This document shows positions 1-7,323 of a stretch of DNA of 64,000 nt, piece by piece. The notes under the pieces are model-generated. The model was not told the origin of the DNA. It worked only from the letters and a program-made list of their open reading frames with translations, and did no database searches. This DNA is from Roseateles hydrophilus (GTDB lineage: Bacteria; Pseudomonadota; Gammaproteobacteria; Burkholderiales; Burkholderiaceae_C): assembly GCF_026712245.1 (NCBI RefSeq), contig NZ_JAPPUY010000006.1, positions 124,001 through 188,000 of the forward strand, given 5' to 3'. The first letter of the stretch is position 1; each line of letters starts with the position of its first letter. The translations under genes and the position numbers were made by a program.

Positions 1-162
1 CCGCCGTTGGTCGCAGGCCTGCTGCCCGGCGTGCTGCGTGCCGAGCTGCTGGCGCAGGGCCGCATCCGGGAGGCGCGCCTGACGCGCGACGACCTCGCGC
101 GCGCCACGGACCTGGCCTTTTTCAACAGCCTGCGCGGCTGGTTGCCGGCGCGGCTTGCGTGA
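1..162 (+). CDS. C-terminal end of aminodeoxychorismate lyase (PabC-type), partial
   Basis: Open from the first base to a TGA at 160-162 (53 residues). The visible peptide contains LLPGVLRAELL, a run of acidic and basic residues, and FFNSLRGWLP. This is the typical end of class IV PLP-dependent aminodeoxychorismate lyase, which releases pyruvate from 4-amino-4-deoxychorismate to give p-aminobenzoate for folate. In Burkholderiales this domain is often fused behind PabB, so the full gene may be a PabB-PabC fusion; the missing 5' part decides this. The assignment rests on a short stretch only. Confidence 0.65.
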   Translation, partial: PPLVAGLLPGVLRAELLAQGRIREARLTRDDLARATDLAFFNSLRGWLPARLA

Positions 163-184
163 AAACCCTAGTCGCGGCTAGAAT
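155..184 (+). promoter_or_regulatory. Putative sigma-70 promoter for rhlE
   Basis: TTGCGT at 155-160 and TAGAAT at 179-184 are separated by 18 bases. The -35 box overlaps the last codons of the PabC-type gene. Transcription would start near 191 and give a leader of about 280 nt ahead of rhlE. Confidence 0.45.
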
Positions 185-472
185 CGCGGCTTCGCCTGGG
201 GTCACCCCAGGTGTTCCACGTCTCCTCTGACCTCGTTCGATCAAACGCATTCACGCGGGCATCGGACTCCGAACACGGATCGGTCGGCGGCGATGAAGCC
301 GTCGCTTTGACTGACTGTTCCCCTGCGCCGCACCCGGGCTGAAGTAGTTGCCCGAGCCGCACGACGCGAGCTATCTGATCTCCCAGCGACTTTTGTGATT
401 CCGAAGGGCTTGTCGATGCCCCTCGGCGCTGCGCGTTTGCCTGCGCGGCGAGATTTGATTGAAAGAACGAAG
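185..472 (+). promoter_or_regulatory. Long 5' leader of rhlE, no gene seen
   Basis: About 290 bases separate the putative promoter from the helicase ATG, and no credible coding frame of the right strand is visible. A 7-bp hairpin (CCTGGGG/CCCCAGG, 195-211) lies at the start. Long structured leaders are known for cold-induced DEAD-box helicase genes and allow post-transcriptional control. That this leader is regulatory is inference from its length and position. Confidence 0.4.
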
Positions 473-2182
473 ATGAGTTTCGAGACCCTGGGCCTGAGCC
501 CCGCCGTGCTGCAAGCCGTCAAGGATTCCGGCTACGAGAACGCCACCGACGTGCAGGCGCAAGCCATTCCCGCCGCCATCGCGAACAAGGACCTGATGGT
601 CTCGTCGCGCACCGGCTCGGGCAAGACCGCCGCCTTCATCCTGCCGGCGCTGGAAAAGATCCTGGCCGCCCGTGGCGACAACACCAAGCGCCGTGAGAAG
701 GGCGTGATCTACGGCCCGCGCGTGCTGGTGCTGGCCCCCACGCGTGAACTGGCCATGCAGGTGGCCAAGGCCGCCCAAACCTACGGCCGCCACATCCCGG
801 GCCTGAAGGTCGCGACCGTGCTGGGCGGCATGCCGTATCCGCTGCAGATCCGCCAGCTCACCGGCCCGCTGGACATCCTGATCGCCACCCCTGGCCGTCT
901 GCTGGACCACCTGGCCAGCGGCAAGTGCGTGCTGAGCAATGTCGAGATGCTGGTGCTGGACGAAGCCGACCGCATGCTGGACATGGGCTTCATCGACGAC
1001 ATCAATGTCGTGACCAGCCACACGCCGGACACCAGGCAGACGGTGATGTTCAGCGCCACCTTTGCCGGCCACGTCGGCCGCCTGGCGCAGCAGCTGCTGA
1101 AGGAGCCGCAGCGCATCGAGGTGGCGTCGCACACCGAGACGCACGAGAACATCGAGCAGCGCCTGCACTGGGCCGACAACCCGCACCACAAGGACCAACT
1201 GCTGGAGTCCATCCTGGCCGCGCCTGAGCTGGACCAGGCCGTCGTCTTCACCAGCACGCAGCGCGATGCCGACTGGCTGGCCGAGCGCCTGGCGGAGATC
1301 GGCCACGCCGTGGCCCCGCTGCACGGCGCCATGCCCCAGGGCAAGCGCAACCGCGTGCTGATGGGCCTGCGCCGCGGTGACCTGAAGGTGCTGGTGGCCA
1401 CCGACGTCGCTGCCCGCGGCATCGACGTGCCGACGATCAGTCACGTCATCAACTACGGCCTGCCGATGAAGGCCGAGGACTACGTGCACCGCATCGGCCG
1501 CACGGGCCGCGCCGGCCGTTCGGGCCTGGCGATCACGCTGGGCCTGCGCGAGGACGTGTCCATGATCCGCCGCATCCAGCAGTTCACGACCCAGTCCATC
1601 CCGGTCTCGCAGATCGCGGGCCTGGAGCCCAAGTCGCAAGAGCCGCGCATCTTCCCGCCGCGCCCGGCGGGCCAGGGCTTCGACCGCGGCGGCGATCGCT
1701 TCGGCGGCCGCCCGGGTTTCGGCAACAAGAGCTTCCGCCGCGATGACGGTGGCTACGGTGGTGGCCGCCCGCACCATGGCGGCGGCAAGCCCTTCGGTCA
1801 CGGTGGCGATCGCGGCTTCGCACCGCGCGGCGATGACCGTGGTGGTTTCCATGGCCGTGACGAGCGGGGCTTCCAGCCGCGCGAGGACCGTGGTTTCACC
1901 CCGCGCGGTGAAGGCCAGGGCTTCCAGCCGCGTGGCGACAACCGTGGCTTCCAGCCGCGTGAAGACCGGGGCTTCCAGAACCGTGACGGCTTTCAACCGC
2001 GTGGCGAGTTCCAGCCCCGTGACGATCGTGGCTTCCAGCCGCGTGGTGATCGCCCGTTCAACGCCGGTGGCAAGCCCGCGTTCGGCGGCAAGCCCAGCTT
2101 CGGCGGCGGTGGTGATCGTCCGTCCTTCGGCGGCGAGCGCCGCGGCCCGGGCGGCCCGCGCAAGGGTGGCTTCGGCCGCTAA
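473..2182 (+). CDS. rhlE: DEAD-box ATP-dependent RNA helicase, RhlE type
   Basis: A 569-residue cytoplasmic helicase that unwinds short RNA duplexes with ATP, with family roles in RNA decay, ribosome assembly and cold adaptation. The motifs appear in order: Q motif region after MSFETLGLSP, motif I SSRTGSGKT, Ia APTRELAMQ, Ib ATPGRLLD, II VLDEADRMLDMGF, III SAT, V ATDVAARGID and VI HRIGRTGRAGR. The core ends near residue 390. A tail of about 180 residues follows, rich in Gly, Arg, Asp and Phe and built of GFQPR-type repeats, probably an RNA-binding extension. The ATG at 473 was chosen over an upstream in-frame ATG at 395 because it starts directly at the conserved N-terminus and has GAAAGA in front. 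Confidence 0.93.
   Translation: MSFETLGLSPAVLQAVKDSGYENATDVQAQAIPAAIANKDLMVSSRTGSGKTAAFILPALEKILAARGDNTKRREKGVIYGPRVLVLAPTRELAMQVAKAAQTYGRHIPGLKVATVLGGMPYPLQIRQLTGPLDILIATPGRLLDHLASGKCVLSNVEMLVLDEADRMLDMGFIDDINVVTSHTPDTRQTVMFSATFAGHVGRLAQQLLKEPQRIEVASHTETHENIEQRLHWADNPHHKDQLLESILAAPELDQAVVFTSTQRDADWLAERLAEIGHAVAPLHGAMPQGKRNRVLMGLRRGDLKVLVATDVAARGIDVPTISHVINYGLPMKAEDYVHRIGRTGRAGRSGLAITLGLREDVSMIRRIQQFTTQSIPVSQIAGLEPKSQEPRIFPPRPAGQGFDRGGDRFGGRPGFGNKSFRRDDGGYGGGRPHHGGGKPFGHGGDRGFAPRGDDRGGFHGRDERGFQPREDRGFTPRGEGQGFQPRGDNRGFQPREDRGFQNRDGFQPRGEFQPRDDRGFQPRGDRPFNAGGKPAFGGKPSFGGGGDRPSFGGERRGPGGPRKGGFGR
1858..2052 (+). repeat. GFQPR-type tandem repeats in the RhlE tail
   Basis: The coding sequence repeats a unit of roughly 24-30 bases that encodes variants of RGFQPRxD, about eight times, with degenerate spacing. 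It is an in-frame protein repeat, not a CRISPR. Low-complexity RGG-like tails in DEAD-box helicases bind RNA and can drive condensate formation; that role here is inference. Confidence 0.75.
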
Positions 2183-2188
2183 GCCCTG

Positions 2189-2707
2189 ATGAGTCGCGTG
2201 CAGTTGCGCGCGATGACTCCCGTCGATCTCGACGCCGTACTGGCGCTGCAACAGCGCTGCTACGGCGTCGACTTTTTGGAGCATCGCGATGCTTTCGCCG
2301 CCAAGCTGGCGGTGACCGAAGGGCTGGACTGCTGCTGGCTGGCCCGTCGTGAGGACGGCGAGCTGCTGGCCTATGCGGTCAGTTTGCCGGTCTGCGAGGC
2401 CACGCTGCCGGCGCTGGACGCGCCGCGCTGCGAGCGGCCGGCGCAACCGACGCTGCTGTACCTGCATGACATGGCCGTGGCACCTGAGGCGCGCTCGCTG
2501 GGGCTGGCCTCAGGCCTGCTGGCGCAGTTGAAGGAGCGGGCGCTCGCGCTGCACCTGCCGCAGATGGGCCTGGTGGCCGTGCAGGGCTCGGTGCCGTACT
2601 GGCAGCGCCAGGGTTTTGCCGAGCCGGCCGCGCTGGCGCCGGCGCTGCGGGCCAAGCTCGCCAGCTTCGGCGCCGACGCGCGCTTTCTGCTTCAGTCCTT
2701 CAGGTAG
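2189..2707 (+). CDS. GNAT family N-acetyltransferase
   Basis: A 172-residue protein with a GNAT fold pattern: an N-terminal MTPVDLDAVLALQ segment, central strands ending in LHDMAVAPEARSLGLASGLL (the acetyl-CoA binding region, with a degenerate R/Q-x-x-G-x-G/A loop), and a C-terminal V-x-x-S-V-P-Y-W-Q-R-Q-G-F segment typical of the family. The acceptor substrate cannot be told from sequence. It starts 6 bases after rhlE, so the two may be cotranscribed. Its last 16 bases overlap the end of the convergent GH5 gene. Confidence 0.8.
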   Translation: MSRVQLRAMTPVDLDAVLALQQRCYGVDFLEHRDAFAAKLAVTEGLDCCWLARREDGELLAYAVSLPVCEATLPALDAPRCERPAQPTLLYLHDMAVAPEARSLGLASGLLAQLKERALALHLPQMGLVAVQGSVPYWQRQGFAEPAALAPALRAKLASFGADARFLLQSFR

Positions 2708-3693
2708 GGCTTGAGCCAGCGCATCTGCGGCTTGTCCTTGCCGCCTTCGGGCTCCAGCGACAGGAAGTAGTCGCCCCAGGTCGGGCCGCCGGCCCACCAC
2801 AGCCAGCCGGTCCAGACGTCCGCGTTGGCTTGCAGATGCTTCAGCGCACCGGCCACCGCCTGCTCGCAGACGGCGTTGGCGCCACCGCCCAGTTCGCCCA
2901 GCAGCGCGCGGCGCTTGTTGGCCTTGAGCCATTGCGTGAAGCGCTGCAGCCGCTCGACGCCGATGGTGGGGCTGACGCATTCGGTGTGGGTGCCCGAGCC
3001 GTCCTTGTCGAGGTATTGATGCACCTCGAACACCATGTGGTCGAGTGGATCCTTCACGCGGCCCATGACATCGGCGTTGGGCGTGCCGTACCAGGTGCTT
3101 TCAAACCAGCTCCAGGCGCCCGTGTAGCCGTTGCCCGGCAGTGTGATGAGGTTCTTCGCGCCGGTTTGGCGGATGGCGTCGACGGCGGCCTGCGCGGCGT
3201 CGGCCCAGGTTTCGGTCGGCATGTTGCGCGGCTCGTTGACGAGGCCGAACTGCACGCGGGCGTTGTCCTTGAACTGCAGCGCCAGCCGGCGCCAGAAGTC
3301 GGCGAAGGCCGCGTGCGGCACCTCGGGGCGGCCGATGTGGACGTCCTTGTAGGCGGCGTAGTTGTGCGGGTCCAGCAGCACATGCAGGCCGCGTGCGGTC
3401 GTGCCGTCCACAAAGGCACGCAGCCGGGCCAGCTCGGTCGCGTCCAGCTCGCCCATCAGCACGGGCTGCAGCCGCTCCCAGCGGAACGCGATGCGCATGA
3501 GGTTCATGCCCTGGGCCTGGTAGTAGGCCGTGCTGGCAACGCTGGGGTAGACGTAGTCCTTGCCGTAGACGCCAGGGAAGGGCAGCTTCTCCCCCCATTC
3601 GGCGCTGGACAGGCTGATGCCGCGCCATTCCAGCGGTGCGGCGTGGGCAGCGGCCGCGGCGGCGAGCAGTGTGGAGGCGAGCAGGCGTTTCAT
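2692..3693 (-). CDS. Secreted glycoside hydrolase family 5 (GH5_5-like) endoglycanase
   Basis: A 333-residue protein with a Sec signal peptide (MKRLLASTLLAAAAAAHA). It cuts internal beta-1,4 bonds of glucan or glucomannan. NEPRNMPTETW holds the general acid/base Glu. The segment EVHQYLDKDGSGTHTEC followed by LLGELGG holds the nucleophile Glu. The HQYLD-x-D-x-SGTH pattern recalls subfamily GH5_5 endoglucanases. Its ATG overlaps the stop of the upstream epimerase gene as ATGA, making it the last gene of a three-gene operon with that gene and the SGNH esterase. A mannan-side role comes from context; cellulose-type activity is equally possible from sequence alone. Confidence 0.85.
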   Translation of the reverse strand: MKRLLASTLLAAAAAAHAAPLEWRGISLSSAEWGEKLPFPGVYGKDYVYPSVASTAYYQAQGMNLMRIAFRWERLQPVLMGELDATELARLRAFVDGTTARGLHVLLDPHNYAAYKDVHIGRPEVPHAAFADFWRRLALQFKDNARVQFGLVNEPRNMPTETWADAAQAAVDAIRQTGAKNLITLPGNGYTGAWSWFESTWYGTPNADVMGRVKDPLDHMVFEVHQYLDKDGSGTHTECVSPTIGVERLQRFTQWLKANKRRALLGELGGGANAVCEQAVAGALKHLQANADVWTGWLWWAGGPTWGDYFLSLEPEGGKDKPQMRWLKPYLKD

Positions 3694-4910
3694 GCGGCGG
3701 CTTTCGCGGGTGGTTGGATGCCGAGGGCGGCCAGCACGTCCTGGCAGGCACCCATCGTGTGGTAGTCGGTCTTGCCGGCGGGGCTCTTCTCGTCGGTGAG
3801 CTTGGCGTTGTCGGGGCCGAGGATGCGGTACCAGGCGCCGTGCTCGTGGTCGACGAAGTGCTGCCAGGCGTAGGCCCAGAGGCGGTCGTACCACTGCCAG
3901 TAGCCGGCGTCGCCGGTGCGCACGGCCAGCCAGGCGGCGGCGGCCAGGCTCTCGGCCTGCACCCAGAAATACTTGTCGCCGTCGCAGACGTCGCCATCGG
4001 GTGCGAAGCCGTAGACGAGGCCGCCGTGCACGGCGTCCCAGCCGCGCAGCATGGCGGTGTCGAAGAAGTGGCGGGCCGTGTGCACCAGCCAGCCGGGCGC
4101 GGCGCCGCCCAGGCGGCGGTCCAGCATCAGCAAGAGCTTGGCCCACTCGGTGAGGTGACCGGTCTGGAAGCCCCAGGGACGGAAGATGTTGGTCTTGTCG
4201 TCGCGGTTGTAGTCCCAGTCGGGCGTCCAGTCGGTGCGGTAGTGCTCCCAGACCAGCCCGCCGGCGAGCGACGCCTGGCGCTGCGTGATGGAGGTTGCCA
4301 GCGTCAGCGCACGATCCAGGTAGCGCGCCTCGCCGGTGGCGGCATGCGCGGCCAGCATGGCTTCGCAGGCGTGCATGTTGGCGTTCTGGCCGCGGTAGGG
4401 GCCGACCTGCCAATCGGGTGTGGCCTCGTCGGCGTAGAGGCCGTGGGCGGGCTCCCAGAAGCGGCGCTCCATCAGCTCGAAGGTCGCGGCGATGCCTTCG
4501 CGCGCGCCAGGCACGCCGGCCTCGGCCGCATGGGCGTTGGCCAGCAGCACGAAGGCCAGGCCGTAGCAGTGGTTGGTGCCGTCGGCGATGGTGGCGCGGC
4601 CGTCGTGCCAGTCCAGCACCCACGCGTAGCCGCCTTGAGGTTGCGCGTGCGCCGCGTTGACGAAGGCCAGCGCATGCGCCACGTCGCTCGTGGGGCCGCC
4701 GAACCAGCGCCAGGCCAGCGCATGGTTGAAGACGAAGCGCGTGCTGCTGACGAGGTGGCGGGTGCGGCGGTCATACACCGTGCCGTCGTCCTTGAAGAAC
4801 TGGAAGCAGCCGCCGCTCGGGTCCATCACGCGCGGCGCGTAGAAGGCCAGCGTGTGGCGCATGTGGGCCCACAGCGCGTCGGGGCGGCGCAGGTCGGGAA
4901 CAGCCGTCAT
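3690..4910 (-). CDS. AGE family sugar isomerase/2-epimerase, probably mannose isomerase
   Basis: A 406-residue cytoplasmic (alpha/alpha)6-barrel enzyme of the N-acylglucosamine 2-epimerase superfamily. Conserved segments are NHCYGLAFVLLA, RGQNANMHACEAMLAAH, GFQTGHLTEWAKLL and KTDYHTMGAC, which carry the ring-opening and proton-transfer His residues of the YihS/mannose-isomerase branch. With beta-mannosidase and a PfkB kinase in the same locus, the best reading is D-mannose to D-fructose isomerisation. Cellobiose/mannobiose 2-epimerase is an alternative. It is the middle gene of the operon, joined by ATGA overlaps to the SGNH esterase upstream (4907-4910) and GH5 downstream (3690-3693). Confidence 0.82.
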   Translation of the reverse strand: MTAVPDLRRPDALWAHMRHTLAFYAPRVMDPSGGCFQFFKDDGTVYDRRTRHLVSSTRFVFNHALAWRWFGGPTSDVAHALAFVNAAHAQPQGGYAWVLDWHDGRATIADGTNHCYGLAFVLLANAHAAEAGVPGAREGIAATFELMERRFWEPAHGLYADEATPDWQVGPYRGQNANMHACEAMLAAHAATGEARYLDRALTLATSITQRQASLAGGLVWEHYRTDWTPDWDYNRDDKTNIFRPWGFQTGHLTEWAKLLLMLDRRLGGAAPGWLVHTARHFFDTAMLRGWDAVHGGLVYGFAPDGDVCDGDKYFWVQAESLAAAAWLAVRTGDAGYWQWYDRLWAYAWQHFVDHEHGAWYRILGPDNAKLTDEKSPAGKTDYHTMGACQDVLAALGIQPPAKAAA

Positions 4911-7063
4911 TTCAATACCTCGGTCTGCAGGAAGCGGGTCAGCTCATCGGCCATCTGCGTGTGGACGTCGATGCGGGGGTGGGCGTAGGCGAAGGCCTGG
5001 AAGGTGTAGGTCCAGACGCGGGCATCGCCCTCGCCGCGCAGCGTCGCCACCGCCTGGCTCAGTGCGCGGGGGATGGCGGGTTCGTCCTTCCAGGCCGTCA
5101 TGCCGCCGGCCAGCAGCACCAGGCGGGCGTGCGGATAGCGTGCACGCAGGCTGCGCACGAAGGCCAGGTAGCGCGGCGCGAAGTCGGGGGCGATGCGCTG
5201 CCCCTTGGTGCCGGGGAAGCCATGGTCGTTCTGGCCGAGGTTGACGAACACGACATCGGGCGCACGCGGGTCGGGCGGGGCGACGGGCGCGTCCAGCCGC
5301 GGCGCGTAGCGGTCCCACACCTGGGGCATCAGCAGCTCGTTGAAGGTGGCCGTGATGCCGATGCCGCTGACGGCAATGCCGACGTAGTCGGCCCCCAGCC
5401 GCGCGGCGGTCAGCGCGCCGTAGGCCCGCGTGCCGTCGTGGGGGTAGAGGTCGTCGTACTGGTCGTCGCCCACATCGCCGTTGCAGGCGCCGGCGGTGAT
5501 GGAGTCGCCGTAAAACTCGAACTTCAACGGCCGTGCCGGCGGCGGGGCCAGCAGCGTGCCGCCGGGCGCCAAGTGCAGGCCGTGGAAGACGAGCTCGGAC
5601 ATCGGTGCCTCGGTGCGCTTGACGATGCGCAGCGTGTGTTCGCCGTCGCCGAGCGGCTCGCGCAGCCGCCAGGTCGTGCGGGCGTTGCCCGGCACGGCCA
5701 GCGGCAGCGTGCGGCCGTCGATCTCGACGGCGAGATGCGTCGTGCCCCAGTGCGTGGATGAAAACGCCAAGCTCAGCTCGCGGCCGGTGAAGCGCGCGCG
5801 CAGCTCGCTGCCGCTCCAGACCAGCAGCTTGGCATCCGGCGTGGCCGCCGGGGCGATGCGGCCGGCCCAGCGCAGCCGCGCGTCGCTGGCCGGGATGAGG
5901 CCGGGCCAGCCGGTGGGCGTGGTTTGCTCGAAGGCGCTGGCGCGCAGCGCGGGCGGCAGCAGGCCGGCGGTCATGACGGCCGCCATGCTCGCCGGGCGGC
6001 CGCTGCCAGCCCAGGTGTCGCGCTTCACGCGCACATGCAGCAGGTGGGCCGTGGGTTCCAGTCCTTGCCCGACGACGCGGTAATGCCAGCCCAGGTAGCC
6101 CCGGCGTTCAGGCACATGACCTTGCAGCGTGACCCAGGGGCCGTCGTCCACACGGGCTTCCAGGTTGCGATGGTGCTCGCTCTCGGCGTGGAAGACGGCG
6201 ACCTCGCTGCCCCAGACGAGAAAGCGGGCCTCGGCGTCGTCCTGCGTCGTGACCCAGCCGGGCTGCTGGCCGGGCCACTCGGGATGCACCGCGCCGCCGC
6301 GCATGAAGCCGTGGCTTTGGTATGGGTTGAGCGTGTCGCCCATGTGCAGGCGCGTGAACTCGTGGGCGCGGCCGCGCAGCGCAGCCGGCAGCGGCCGGGT
6401 GGCGTCGGCGGCGGGGCGGCGCAGCGTCTCGGCCAGGGCCTGGGCGATGCGCTGGTGGCCGGTGGCGTTGGGGTGCACGGGCTCGTCGTACAGCGCGGCC
6501 CAGCGGTCGGTGCCGGCGTCGACGCGGGCCTGCATCCAGCGGCCGAAGTCCAGCGCCGGCAGGCCGTAATGGGCGGCGAGCTGCAACTGCAGGTCGGTGG
6601 CGTCGCGCGGCTGGTTGCCTTGTTGCGTGAGGCCCAGCACGACGACGGCGGGGGCGCGCTTCGCGGTCAGCAGCCGGCGCAGCAGGGCCTCGTAGCTGCT
6701 GCCGCGCACGGCCGGGTCCAGCCACTGGTCATTGACGCCGAACTCGACGATGACGAGGTCGGGTTGCGCGTCCAGCAACTGCGCCTGCAGCCGGTGCGCA
6801 GCGGCGGCCGAGTCGGTGCCGCTGACGCCGGCATTCACCAGCCGCACCCGCGGCCCCAGCGAGCGCGCCAGCAGCGCCGCCCAGCCGTTCTCACGCGGCG
6901 GCTGGGCCGCGTAGCCGGTGGTGATGGACCCGCCGATGACGGCCAGCGTGACGGGCTCGCCCGCGTCCACGCGCTTCATGACGGCCTGCAGCGCCGTGTT
7001 CGCCGCGGCCACGGCCGGCAGCATCAGTGACAAGGCCAACCCCCATCCTTTCAACCAGTTCAT
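4907..7063 (-). CDS. Secreted protein with two SGNH esterase domains (CE2-like), likely mannan acetyl esterase
   Basis: 718 residues with a signal peptide ending near AANTAL. The first SGNH domain (about 35-225) has GGSIT with the nucleophile Ser near 46, GVND, and a terminal HPNATGH. The middle part (about 240-510) looks like beta-sandwich or CE2 N-terminal-type sequence. The second SGNH domain (about 514-718) has FYGDSITAG, LGQND and an AHPRIDVH end segment. SGNH enzymes remove acetyl groups from hemicelluloses. The ATG at 7063 was chosen because it begins the signal peptide and has GAGGGTGA upstream; the frame is open further upstream. First gene of the operon with AGE and GH5. Confidence 0.85.
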   Translation of the reverse strand: MNWLKGWGLALSLMLPAVAAANTALQAVMKRVDAGEPVTLAVIGGSITTGYAAQPPRENGWAALLARSLGPRVRLVNAGVSGTDSAAAAHRLQAQLLDAQPDLVIVEFGVNDQWLDPAVRGSSYEALLRRLLTAKRAPAVVVLGLTQQGNQPRDATDLQLQLAAHYGLPALDFGRWMQARVDAGTDRWAALYDEPVHPNATGHQRIAQALAETLRRPAADATRPLPAALRGRAHEFTRLHMGDTLNPYQSHGFMRGGAVHPEWPGQQPGWVTTQDDAEARFLVWGSEVAVFHAESEHHRNLEARVDDGPWVTLQGHVPERRGYLGWHYRVVGQGLEPTAHLLHVRVKRDTWAGSGRPASMAAVMTAGLLPPALRASAFEQTTPTGWPGLIPASDARLRWAGRIAPAATPDAKLLVWSGSELRARFTGRELSLAFSSTHWGTTHLAVEIDGRTLPLAVPGNARTTWRLREPLGDGEHTLRIVKRTEAPMSELVFHGLHLAPGGTLLAPPPARPLKFEFYGDSITAGACNGDVGDDQYDDLYPHDGTRAYGALTAARLGADYVGIAVSGIGITATFNELLMPQVWDRYAPRLDAPVAPPDPRAPDVVFVNLGQNDHGFPGTKGQRIAPDFAPRYLAFVRSLRARYPHARLVLLAGGMTAWKDEPAIPRALSQAVATLRGEGDARVWTYTFQAFAYAHPRIDVHTQMADELTRFLQTEVLK

Positions 7064-7211
7064 CTCATTCACCCTCGTTGGCGCTGGCCTGCAGCCGATC
7101 GTGTGGCGGGCCGCACCCGAGGCGGCCCGTGCGTCAGCGCGTGCGGCGCAGCGGCGATGCGGGAGCTGCATGGCGGCAGCAGGCCGGCGGATGGCGCTCC
7201 CGTTCTTCAGA

Positions 7212-7224
7212 TGTTTACTAAACG
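7212..7224. promoter_or_regulatory. Putative LacI-family operator, site A
   Basis: TGTTTACTAAACG is a 13-bp palindrome around a central C with one end mismatch. It lies between the divergent SGNH esterase (149 bases from its start) and beta-mannosidase (100 bases from its start). It matches the sites at 20165 and 21458, and the only LacI gene in the window is at 20319. Confidence 0.65.
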
Positions 7225-7323
7225 AATTTCATTATGAACTCAGGCTGTGCGCTGTCGCACCGTCTGTTGCTTGCAAAACATCGGTGGTATCCCCGAGTGT
7301 GGTCGGAAATTTAGAGAAACAGA

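Noticed and set aside
1858-2052. Regular short repeats considered as CRISPR
   Set aside because: Repeats are in frame, degenerate, without unique spacers of constant size, and encode GFQPR units.
371-2467. 698-codon open frame on the minus strand across rhlE
   Set aside because: It is a shadow of the GC-rich, repetitive helicase gene; the peptide is low-complexity and the plus strand carries all helicase motifs.
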